NCBI GenBank assembly: GCA_023229525.1
Contig: JALNZC010000007.1
Span: forward strand, 1-64,000
Origin: Bacteroidales bacterium
GTDB taxonomy: Bacteria > Bacteroidota > Bacteroidia > Bacteroidales > FEN-979
DNA: 64,000 bases
Reading direction: 5' to 3'
A program made the translations under genes and the position numbers. Of the stretch, positions 18,351 through 27,214 are shown piece after piece (the first letter of the stretch is position 1; the number at the start of each line of letters is the position of its first letter). The notes under the pieces were generated by a model. That model was given only the letters and a program-made list of their open reading frames with translations, searched no databases and was not told the origin of the DNA.

Positions 18351-18717
18351 CATCACGACATAACCGGTTGATAACCATCCGAAAGGTATTAAATATAGAC
18401 AATCCCACACTTTCTTATACTTATGATATTGGTGATAATTGGGTTCATACCATTGCGTTGGAACAGGTTCTACCAGAAATGAAGACCCAACGGAAGTGTA
18501 TTGGTGGTGAAAGAAGATGTCCACCGGAAGATTGTGGTGGAATTCCCGGGTATCAAAATATATTAAAAACACTGAAAAAACCGGCACAAAGGAATACCGG
18601 GAGATGGCAACATGGTTAGACGGGAAGATTGATCCGGAATACATTGACATTGGGATGATCAATGTTCGATTGGGATTGCTGAGTGAATATATCAGGGAGT
18701 ATGAGGCGGGGGAATGA
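18347..18717 (+). pseudogene. pRiA4b ORF-3-like protein, truncated and frameshifted
   Basis: The first frame reads LSYTYDIGDNWVHTIALE and CIGGERRCPPEDCGGIPGY, the core of the plasmid pRiA4b ORF-3 family (often next to mobile elements; function unclear). After an A6 run near 18572-18577 the homology moves to another frame: KTGTKEYREMATWLDGKIDPEYID. One base lost or gained in the homopolymer explains the break. The usual N-terminal half of the family is also missing. It is therefore a fragment, unless the run slips during translation. Confidence 0.75.
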
Positions 18718-18730
18718 TTATTAACTTCTT

Positions 18731-19141
18731 ATGGAAGAACAAATAAGACTTGCAGCTTTTTACTGGTTATGAACCCAATGTAAAATTCAAGGAGAGGTTC
18801 TGTCAAGACAGATGTTGGTAAAGGGATTTGAATTTCAGGATGAAAGAATAACTTTGGTTGGACCATCAGGAATCTGGGAGCCAAGGCAATTCCAGATTGG
18901 ACCGCTATCCATCACAACTGACTTGAATGGTCCACACGAGGATAAAATGACACCGGATGGTTTTTTATCGTACAAATACCAAGGTGTTTTGATCTGTAGT
19001 ACTGCAGACCAGGCTTATATTTCTTTAATTAATACTGGGGCAGGATTAACAGGAGTTTATCATATTTTTGATATTCCGTTCTATTATTACAATCTAAGAC
19101 AAAATGCAGAAAATCGGGCTGGCAAATTCTTAAAAAAATAA
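18731..19141 (+). pseudogene. HNH endonuclease N-terminal fragment with in-frame stop
   Basis: From ATG 18731 the frame reads EEQIRLAAFYWL, then TGA at 18770-18772. It continues in the same frame with FEFQDERITLVGPSGIWEP, LSITTDLNGP and DGFLSYKYQG. This is the N-terminal DNA-recognition part of a group of HNH restriction-like endonucleases. The homology ends after YKYQG and the catalytic HNH half is absent; the last 50 residues are unrelated. A start at 18812 could still give 109 residues. Dead remnant of a defence nuclease. Confidence 0.7.
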
Positions 19142-19192
19142 ACTGCCTTTGATTGAACAAAAAATTGATTTAATAAGGATCAACTATTTATC

Positions 19193-20284
19193 ATGAAGAC
19201 AAAAAAATATCAAGTACTCTTTTTTTTATTGGCGATGGCAAGCCTTATTGTAATCCCTTATGGATGCAAGAAAAAAAATGACGCACAGGAATCGACACCT
19301 GCTAAAAAAAAGTATGCCTGGGTTGTCGGAGTTCCAGACAGCACATCTTACGGAATGATTTTGTTTTCACCCGATGGTGGTGATACATGGCTAAGACAGG
19401 GTGACGGATCATCTGCATTACAGGGAATCAGTTTATTTGATGTATGGGCTGTCGACACAAATATTGTGTGGGCTGTGGGTTCGAACAGCAGCATCATAAA
19501 AACCAATGATGGCGGCAAAACCTGGGTTCGCATTACAAGCCCACAAATCCCGCCGGCGACAGACTTTCAATCCATTTCCATGGTTGGTCACAATGATATC
19601 TGGATAAGCGGTGAGAATGGAACTGTAATTCATTCAAGGGATGCTGGAAATACCTGGACCATTTTTGACACTGCTTTCTTTCACAATGGAATGATGCAGG
19701 GTATCCATGCCATAAGTTCACAAACAGCCTATGTTGTCGGAGGTTTTCCTGTCAGTAACGGGGTCAGGGGTTTTATAGCCCGTACGGAAAATGGAGGCCA
19801 AACATGGGATTCTATCATCCCTGGAAATAATTATAACCGGAATGAATGGATTGGGGTAAAAGCGGCCGATATGAACCATATAGTTGTTTATGGAGAGCAG
19901 TCACATTATACATTCAGTAATGATGCCGGAGCAACCTGGGAAAATGATTCAGTACCTAACACCGGCGGTGGCGGTACGGGAGGAGCCGACATTAATTGTC
20001 TCGCTATGTTAGATGCACAAACCTAGTGGGGAGCATTTGACTATGATGGTATTTTTATCACTACCGACAGTGGTACATCATGGACAAAACAATCTTCAGC
20101 GGGACCAGGCGGAATGTGGCTTTATGGAATTGATTATTATGACAGGAATTTGGCGGTTATCGTTGCTCTAAGTAGCGATTCCCCTACCGGCAAGATCATA
20201 AAAACCTCCAATGGAGGTAAAGTTTGGGAATTAAAATATAATTCCAGGTCAGGGCTGTTCAAAGTATCTTTTATCAAAAATTGA
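19193..20284 (+). pseudogene. BNR/Ycf48-repeat lipoprotein with one in-frame stop
   Basis: The frame runs from ATG 19193 to TGA 20282 and is interrupted by TAG at 20024-20026. The N-terminus is a signal followed by PYGCKKKN, a lipoprotein-type Cys. Photosynthesis-assembly-factor-like beta-propeller repeats follow: DGGDTWLRQG, DGGKTWVRI, DAGNTWTIFD, NGGQTWDSI, DAGATWEND. After the stop the same repeats continue (DSGTSWTKQ, NGGKVWELK). The TAG replaces a likely TAC or TAT codon. Without read-through the propeller would lack its last blades. Function of such surface propellers in Bacteroidetes is mostly unknown. Confidence 0.8.
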
Positions 20285-20430
20285 TTTCGGCTAATACTTT
20301 GATAATGAAGTTGAATTGAAATGAATTCCTGACCCAAAACCCACAAAAACGTACTTTCCCCCAATATCTAAATCATTCATTTCCCGCTTCTTAATTTTTT
20401 TCTTTGACCGGCCATCTCTACTTTCGTGAA

Positions 20431-21368
20431 ATGGACCAAGAAAAAGAAGCCAATCAGCTCATTGAAAACATAGATTTAATAACCCATAAAGCACACCGCT
20501 CCAAGTTTTCCGACACTTTCCAGAAAGCACTAAGTCGACCAGCACAGATTGTCGCAGCTTATTTGAAGATAAAATCCGAGCGTCAATCCATCATCTTCTC
20601 TATATTATTCTCCCTATCCCTTTTCCGGATAAACGTGGATCTGGATGACCTGACAACCTTTCTTGGTTGTTCAATCCTATCAGTGGTAAAGTATCTCCCG
20701 GATATTGATGAATTGGTCAAATTGAAAATCATCCGTAAGGATAAACACGGCAGGAAACGGAGAAGGGTTCCGGATAGAATTAATACATTACGATTGTTTG
20801 TTCCACAGGATGTAATTGATTCCATTTTACGGGGTGACGCTTCACTTCCACCCAGAACTAAACAGAATTTGAACAAATACGAACTCTTGGACATCTTCGC
20901 TAACATTCTCCAGGAGCGGGATAACGAGCTTCTTGATTACAATGAGTTTTGTGAAGAAGTTGAAAATCTTATCCAAGAAAACAAGGAAATTCCTTTTGTA
21001 AGGCAGGTTCTGGGTTTTAAGTTACGCGTCGATGAAACCGCGATACTTCTTCACATCTGTAGCCAGTTCACGAATTATGAACGGTCAATAGATATTATCC
21101 AGTTGGTGAAAAACCAGACACACAGACCAAAGCGTTGATTTGGAAAGATAAAATCCCTTCGTTACATGACGAAGAATGTATGATGTTATCTGGCCGGTAT
21201 GATCTATCCGGTGGACAGATTCAAAATGTAGCGACTAAATTTGTGATAAAGCAGATTTTAACCGGGAATACCCCTTCACTACACGAAATCGAAGAATATT
21301 GTCAGGAAGAGTTTCTGGAGAAGAAATCGGAACGCAGGAAGATTGGGTTTGGGGTGGGGTCTGATTAG
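20431..21368 (+). pseudogene. AAA ATPase with the catalytic core deleted
   Basis: Residues from ATG 20431 (EANQLIENIDLITHKA to NYERSIDIIQLVKN) match the N-terminal helical region of large Bacteroidetes AAA-family ATP-binding proteins. About ten codons after NQTHR the homology jumps, in another frame, to IWKDKIPSL, YDLSGGQIQNVATKFV and PSLHEIEEYCQEE, which is the end of the AAA lid domain. Walker A, Walker B and the sensors are all missing. The gene has thus lost about half its length through an internal deletion with a frame change near 21120-21135. It cannot hydrolyse ATP. Confidence 0.7.
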
Positions 21369-21405
21369 ATTGGAACAGAACTTAAATCATTTCAAATAAT
21401 AACAA

Positions 21406-21630
21406 ATGGACGCAATCACATTCGTTACCAACTACCCCACTTACGTTGAAACCATAAAAAAGGTAACCAAAGACGAATACCTCCCGATCTTAGAAAAAAT
21501 GGAAAAATGGAAACCACACGATCTTGTTAAACCTTCTGCATAGTTTACAACTGGAAATGATGCTCTCGGGTACGTGTATAGTCTTTTCCTGAATGAAGTT
21601 AAAAAATTGGAGAAGAAATCTAAAGTCTGA
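21406..21630 (+). pseudogene. Small hypothetical protein with in-frame TAG
   Basis: A 75-codon frame from ATG 21406 to TGA 21628, with TAG at 21541-21543. The two halves (FVTNYPTYVETIKKVTKDEY and GYVYSLFLNEVKKLEKKSKV) look like one helical protein. I recognise no family. It belongs to the run of broken genes from 18.3 to 21.6 kb. Confidence 0.45.
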
Positions 21631-21788
21631 TTTAATATTTCTGTTTTTCCGGGAGTATATTTCTTGGATATATCGCCGAACAGTTCTATTTTTACATTTC
21701 CATAACAGAGATATCTAAAACCATTCGATTTTTAAGTTTCAGAAACTCTCTTTCACGCTGAATTTTACCAATGCTCGATTAGGTAAAA

Positions 21789-24700
21789 ATGGAACTGACG
21801 GAGAAATTATTAACCGAATTACAAAGGAGACTTAAGGTTGGAAACCGTAGAGGGGTTCACCTTAATGCTATACCAGCAAAGTCAAGGTACAAATTTGACC
21901 TGAACAGGCTATTTTATATTGATAAAAACTTACCAAATAATTTCATTAATTCCTTATTGACAGAGCAACCTTTAAAATTTAGAATTAGTTGGAAAGACAA
22001 TGTACCTGATTTAAATTCACTTTTCCAAGAAGATCAAGCACAGTTGGTTAGAATCACTAAGGCGTTTGAAAATTTAATCAACCAGACAGAAGCTATTGAA
22101 TCTGAAAAAGGAATTAACACTTTTGGCTTTGGTTTTCCAATTCTTGTTAGAAGGGACCAATCGGATAACAAATTAACCGTTGCGCCAATTCTTATTTGGT
22201 CTCTTAGAATTAAAAGAACCAAGGAGTTTAATACATGGGAAATTAATAGAAATGAAGAAGACCCAATCTACCTCAATGAAGTTTTAATAAATCATATTCA
22301 AAATGATTCTCATATTGAAATAGCTCAGATTCCAAGTGAAATGCTGGATGATGGACTCATTAATAAAAATGAACTCATTGAAATTTGCATTAATCTCATA
22401 AAGGCAATAAATACAAGCCCTCCAAGTGACTTGGAAGAAACATTAAAAAAGAAGCTTGACAACATTATTTCAATCGGAGATAAAACACATTACGAAAAGT
22501 TACCAGTAAATTCCACAAATTCGTTTATTGATTTCGGTGGATTGTTTTCTATTTTTGAGGTTCAAAAGCAGAATATTATCAATGATTATGGTAATTTGCT
22601 TGATATAGAGGGGTTATCTATTGATCTTGAAAATTTGGTAGAACATACTTTTCAACCAATTTCATCTGTAGAAACCGACCCTTCACAACAAAGTATTTTA
22701 AATTCATTAGAAGCAACTCGAAATATTTTAATTCAAGGGCCTCCCGGGACTGGAAAAAGTCAAACACTAACAGCAATACTTATTAATGCATTAGAGAACC
22801 AAAAAAAAACCATTGTAGTTTGTGAAAAAAGAACAGCGCTTGAAGTATTGCACAATGCGCTTATTGAAAAAAACCTTAACTATCATTGTGTTTTAATTCG
22901 TGATATTGTAAAAGATAGAAAAACAGTTGTTGATTCTGTCAGGGAGAGAGTAGATAATTCTGAATACAGACAATATCGATACTCATATTCAAAAGAAACT
23001 TTAGACAATTTAATTACAACTTCGAAAGGACTTATCGATTCCATAAACAACAAGCACAAAAAACTGGATGAGAAACTCTTAGGGAACAAATCGTGGACTG
23101 ACATTGTTGGATTGCTGTTAACTGAACTTAAAGGGACAAAAGAACAGCATAATTTGAACCTTGATAAAAACCACTTTAACTATTCCTCACAAGAATTGAA
23201 TAGCACAATTGATTTGGTGCAGAAAGGCCAATCACTTTATACTGATTTCTATTCTTTTGAAACATTATCCTTCATCAATTCTGAAAAATTAATAGGAAAT
23301 AATCCCTTTATTATTGAGAAATCTCTTAATGACGATTTCAAATTTTATCAAAATGAAGTAGAATCCATAAAAACACTTTTTGGGGAAGTAAATAATGAAC
23401 ATAAACTTTTCAGAAAAAGTGAACTTAAGGAACAAATAATAAAAATAAATAAATCAATCGAAAAGATTGGTAGAAAAAACGAGGAACTTAAGGAATCATT
23501 ACTTTATTATCAAGATAAATATTGTCAATTCAGAAGTTCTGAATTATCCTATCAAATAAATATTGTTAACAAGTACAAAAATGAAATAGAAAATATTTTC
23601 AGCCTCTATAACAATAAATCTGATTTATTTAATGAAAACAAAATAATTGGATTCGCATATAGGACATTATCTAAATTTTCAAAATCGAAAAAGAAAGTCA
23701 TTTCTGATTATAAAAAATTGCAACTACTATTCACACAAGTTGAAAATGAAATATCAAACGCGAAAGATTTTGAGAATATTAGTTTTCTTGGACAATTGGA
23801 AAATAAAAAGAACGCTTTAATGTGTTTTATTTCAACCATTAATGATGTAATTTCTAATTTTAATAGAAAAATCTGTCAAGAATATGGAGACTTTCATCTT
23901 GACAAGGTTATTGAATATGAAAAGATACAAGAAGGGACTAAACACTTAGATAAAGTTTTAAATGAAGCAAATAACATCTCAAATAATTTTTCCGAAATAT
24001 TAAATAATATCAAAAACGGTATTTCTGCTCAGTTTGATGACATCAATAATTATTTTAATGAACTTAATACATTATTAAAAAATTGTAAAGATTTCAACGA
24101 TGACCTTAATTTTCAAGGTACTTTGAAATCAAAAATATCAACACTTCCCAAATTAGAAGCAAATATTGAAAGCGTTAAGAGCATCTTTGAATCTAAAGTT
24201 TATTCCGAATTTGAAAAAATAGAACTTTTATCTTTTCCAACAAATGATTTTTCAATACCTCATTTGGCTGATCTTCAAACAAAAGTTAAAGAATTAATAA
24301 ATCGAATTAACACAGATAATTGGACAAAAAGAAAATCAAATACAAAAAGTCTTAGATGTTTCTTGTCTGACGTTGCGGATTTAATTATTGAAAAAGAAAG
24401 CTATTTTGCCAATGAGAATGACCTTTTTACAATTGAATTCAAATGGTTTCAGTTTTTTAATGATTTATCCCAAGAAAATAAAATTCTCATTAATGAATTA
24501 AAGAATAAAACCAATTGGAGGAAAACTTTATTAATTCATTACTTGAACTCAATGTTGGTAAACTCAGCTAATATTGACTTGCCTACAAATGACAATGAAC
24601 ATTCAGAACTTAATAGCACTTTGAGCGGTATAGAAAAAGAACAGGTAAACTATATTAAAGAATTTTGGTTTTCAAAACAAATAGATGCAACTAGAGAATT

Positions 24701-26627
24701 TGATTTACGCAATGTTAACCTTTCAGTATCAAATTTATACAATAAGAGGAGTAGTAGCCGACTAAAAAGAGTTTCATTACGTCAAATCGTAAAATTCGAT
24801 GCCAATCTTTTTACAACTTTTTTCCCAATCATTTTGACCTCACCTGATGTGTGTTGTAATCTATTCAAAGGAATGAATGGATACTTTGACATTGTGATGT
24901 TTGATGAAGCTAGTCAACTAAGATTAGAAGATAATCTACCTGCTATTTTGAAGGGCAGACAAATAGTAATAGCCGGTGATGAACACCAAATGCCTCCTTC
25001 TAATTATTTCAGTTCAATTTTTGAAGGAACAACAGAAGATGTTGATGATATGGACGAAGAGGAAACAAGTGAAAAATCATATCTCGACATTGATGATATC
25101 CTTTTGTCTTGTGAATCTTTACTTGAATTTGCTACTGAATTAAATTTTAAAAAGAAATACCTTGATTTTCATTATCGTTCAAGACACCCGTTCCTAATTG
25201 ATTTTTCCAACTATGCATTTTATAATCAAAGATTAAAGCCTCTACCAAATAATCTTGATTATGTGCCTATAAAGTACATCCCAATAAATGGAACATTTTC
25301 GGAGTACACAAATGAAGCTGAAGCAGAAATGGTTTTATCAATTTTAGGAAACAATATAAATCGTTTAACTGATGGTAATTTCCCTACAGTTGGAATCGCA
25401 ACTTTCAATATTGCTCAAAGGAATCTTATCAAGAGCAAAATTCTGGAAAGACTTAAGTTTTCCAAATATGAAGAGTTTAACCTTAAAATTCAAGAATTAG
25501 AAGCAAACGGGATGTTCATAAAAAACTTGGAGAATATCCAAGGGGATGAAAAAGACGTTATTATACTTTCTACAACCTATGGAATAGGAAAGGACGGAAA
25601 ATTTGCTCAAAGATTTGGACCAATTAATCACTCGAAAGGTTATAAACTTCTCAATGTTATTATTACTAGAGCTAAGTATAAAATATATGTGTGTTCTTCA
25701 GTGCCGGAGCAAGTATTTATGAATTACAAAGAGCATTTGTCAGGTGAACGGTCGAATAATAAAAGAGCAGTTTTTTATGCATATTTAGCATATTGCAAAG
25801 CTGTTAGCGAAGAAAACAATGATTTAAGATTATCAGTTCTAACCGCTCTTAGTGAAAACTCATCGACAAACACAAATATTGACTCCTTTAGAAGTGATCT
25901 TGAATCACCATTTGAAGAGGAAGTTTACCATTCCTTAGTTGCTAATTTTGAAGAAGATAACTTAATTCCTCAAATGCAATTTGCGGGTTTTAGAATAGAT
26001 ATTGTGTATGATTCAAAGATTATAGGAGTTCCGAAAATTGCAATAGAGTGTGATGGGGCAAAATATCATTCAAGTCAAGAAGCTTACTTATATGACAGAC
26101 ACAGACAAAAAATATTAGAAAATCACGGATTTGTATTTCACAGAATTTGGAGTACAAACTGGTGGCGAAATCCAATACGGGAAACGGCAAGATTAGTGCA
26201 TTTCATAAAAGATACAGTTACAACAACAAAAAATAAAGGAATAATAGACAGACCTTCTTTTTCATCAGCTTTCTCTGACGAATTTGAGACTATTGTTAAC
26301 TATGTTTCTCAATCATCTTCCTTCGATGAAGAATTAGAAATAGAAACAGTCAATGTAATTGAATCCGTTTCACCAGTCCAAATCAGACTATTTAATGATG
26401 AAATCAAACTTAAAAGCACTGTTAAAGTAAAATATGTAAATAATGGCAAGGATACTAAAATCCAAATTGTTGAATCTACAAACAATAAAATTGAATCCAT
26501 TAACGGTGTGCAAAAAATAAACATTAAATCCCCTTTAGCGACTTCAATACTTGGACACACTATTGGTGACATTGTTAAAGTGGGTAACCTAGACAATTAC
26601 GTAGAAATCTTAGAAGTGGCCAACTAA
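21789..26627 (+). CDS. Large SF1 helicase-nuclease, probable anti-phage protein
   Basis: A single 1612-residue protein. It has an N-terminal DUF4011-like region (KLLTELQRRLKVGNRRGVHL, FGFPILVRRDQ). Walker A is GPPGTGKS near residue 317. A very long coiled-coil insertion spans about 480-960. Then come motif II DEASQLR near 1039, GDEHQMPPS near 1063, FHYRSRHP, NIQGDEKDVIILS and NVIITRAKYKI near 1290. At the end (about 1370-1460) is a Vsr/DUF559-like PD-(D/E)xK nuclease: FRIDIVYD, KIAIECDGAKYHS, DRHRQKILENHGF. This order, helicase then Vsr-like nuclease, resembles the Hhe-type defence proteins. It probably acts on invading nucleic acid. The gene is strikingly AT-rich, consistent with recent transfer. 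No partner gene is needed or visible. Confidence 0.85.
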   Translation: MELTEKLLTELQRRLKVGNRRGVHLNAIPAKSRYKFDLNRLFYIDKNLPNNFINSLLTEQPLKFRISWKDNVPDLNSLFQEDQAQLVRITKAFENLINQTEAIESEKGINTFGFGFPILVRRDQSDNKLTVAPILIWSLRIKRTKEFNTWEINRNEEDPIYLNEVLINHIQNDSHIEIAQIPSEMLDDGLINKNELIEICINLIKAINTSPPSDLEETLKKKLDNIISIGDKTHYEKLPVNSTNSFIDFGGLFSIFEVQKQNIINDYGNLLDIEGLSIDLENLVEHTFQPISSVETDPSQQSILNSLEATRNILIQGPPGTGKSQTLTAILINALENQKKTIVVCEKRTALEVLHNALIEKNLNYHCVLIRDIVKDRKTVVDSVRERVDNSEYRQYRYSYSKETLDNLITTSKGLIDSINNKHKKLDEKLLGNKSWTDIVGLLLTELKGTKEQHNLNLDKNHFNYSSQELNSTIDLVQKGQSLYTDFYSFETLSFINSEKLIGNNPFIIEKSLNDDFKFYQNEVESIKTLFGEVNNEHKLFRKSELKEQIIKINKSIEKIGRKNEELKESLLYYQDKYCQFRSSELSYQINIVNKYKNEIENIFSLYNNKSDLFNENKIIGFAYRTLSKFSKSKKKVISDYKKLQLLFTQVENEISNAKDFENISFLGQLENKKNALMCFISTINDVISNFNRKICQEYGDFHLDKVIEYEKIQEGTKHLDKVLNEANNISNNFSEILNNIKNGISAQFDDINNYFNELNTLLKNCKDFNDDLNFQGTLKSKISTLPKLEANIESVKSIFESKVYSEFEKIELLSFPTNDFSIPHLADLQTKVKELINRINTDNWTKRKSNTKSLRCFLSDVADLIIEKESYFANENDLFTIEFKWFQFFNDLSQENKILINELKNKTNWRKTLLIHYLNSMLVNSANIDLPTNDNEHSELNSTLSGIEKEQVNYIKEFWFSKQIDATREFDLRNVNLSVSNLYNKRSSSRLKRVSLRQIVKFDANLFTTFFPIILTSPDVCCNLFKGMNGYFDIVMFDEASQLRLEDNLPAILKGRQIVIAGDEHQMPPSNYFSSIFEGTTEDVDDMDEEETSEKSYLDIDDILLSCESLLEFATELNFKKKYLDFHYRSRHPFLIDFSNYAFYNQRLKPLPNNLDYVPIKYIPINGTFSEYTNEAEAEMVLSILGNNINRLTDGNFPTVGIATFNIAQRNLIKSKILERLKFSKYEEFNLKIQELEANGMFIKNLENIQGDEKDVIILSTTYGIGKDGKFAQRFGPINHSKGYKLLNVIITRAKYKIYVCSSVPEQVFMNYKEHLSGERSNNKRAVFYAYLAYCKAVSEENNDLRLSVLTALSENSSTNTNIDSFRSDLESPFEEEVYHSLVANFEEDNLIPQMQFAGFRIDIVYDSKIIGVPKIAIECDGAKYHSSQEAYLYDRHRQKILENHGFVFHRIWSTNWWRNPIRETARLVHFIKDTVTTTKNKGIIDRPSFSSAFSDEFETIVNYVSQSSSFDEELEIETVNVIESVSPVQIRLFNDEIKLKSTVKVKYVNNGKDTKIQIVESTNNKIESINGVQKINIKSPLATSILGHTIGDIVKVGNLDNYVEILEVAN

Positions 26628-27085
26628 TACTCGTACTTCACAGTCATCCATATTCGGAATCTCCCGGATTGAATATTCAGCCCCCGATTTTTCTCCTTTC
26701 TATCAAATAATGAATGGCTTTCAAGTCAATAGGATTCAGGAAATATTACTCCCGATAATAATTTGCATTCCCCACACACCAGAAAAGGGTCTTTTCCCCA
26801 CGAAGATTAAGATTGTGTAACATCCAATTATAGGCTTTAGCCTCATATATGTAATCCAACGTAAACCCATCAGTAACTGTGATTTTTACCTTTTTGCTGT
26901 ATGGATAAGTCTTATCTTGGATATAAATGTACGGCACACTATAACTATGTAGTAATTATTCAGTTATTAAAAGTAAAATCAGCAAGGTTTATCTCAGCCT
27001 ATGAGATGAATGAACCCGATAATTTAAAAAAGATTTTAGAAAGCCCAAAATGGAATTTTAATGATCTGGATGAAAGGGGATGAAA

Positions 27086-27153
27086 ATAAAAAAACGCTGA
27101 TTACTGGTTCAGCGTTTGAGACCTTTGTAGGTTCCAGACCTTAGGTAAAGAAC
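27086..27153 (-). ncRNA. Candidate small RNA of about 68 nt between helicase and hsdR
   Basis: On the minus strand a good Bacteroidetes promoter (27158-27187) is followed after about 35 bases by a strong terminator hairpin (27092-27117) ending in a T-rich run. Nothing between them can code for a protein. AAGGTCT occurs twice within it. The extent is inferred from the promoter and terminator alone; the family is unknown. Confidence 0.45.
27092..27117 (-). terminator. Rho-independent terminator of the candidate small RNA
   Basis: A 9-bp perfect stem (AAACGCTGA with TCAGCGTTT), 8-base loop. On the minus strand it runs into TTTTTTTATTTT; no T-run exists on the plus strand, so it works for minus-strand transcripts. 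Confidence 0.75.
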
Positions 27154-27157
27154 GATG

Positions 27158-27187
27158 CAAAGATACAGATAAAAAATGAAAAGTCAA
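27158..27187 (-). promoter_or_regulatory. Bacteroidetes-type promoter of the candidate small RNA
   Basis: Minus strand: TTGAC at 27187-27183, 17 bases, then TATCTTTG at 27165-27158, which fits the -33 TTTG / -7 TAnnTTTG consensus. The same TATCTTTG box stands before the tRNA-Lys. Confidence 0.55.
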
Positions 27188-27214
27188 GTATGGATTGATT
27201 TTTAGATATAAAAA

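Larger units (their letters stand above)
26628..27214. other. Intergenic stretch without a convincing protein gene
   Basis: Short frames exist (minus 26746-26937, plus 26901-27083), but neither has a recognisable family. They overlap each other and look like remnants. The right part holds a promoter-terminator pair that may make a small RNA. Confidence 0.5.

Noticed and set aside
9055..21630. Stop-codon reassignment explaining the in-frame stops
   Set aside because: TGA, TAA and TAG all occur as interruptions, and intact neighbours use all three as normal stops.
26746..27083. Two short overlapping frames between helicase and hsdR
   Set aside because: No family, no promoter or ribosome site, opposite strands overlapping; more likely remnants.
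27086..27187. Retron non-coding RNA
   Set aside because: No reverse transcriptase nearby and the transcript is too short.
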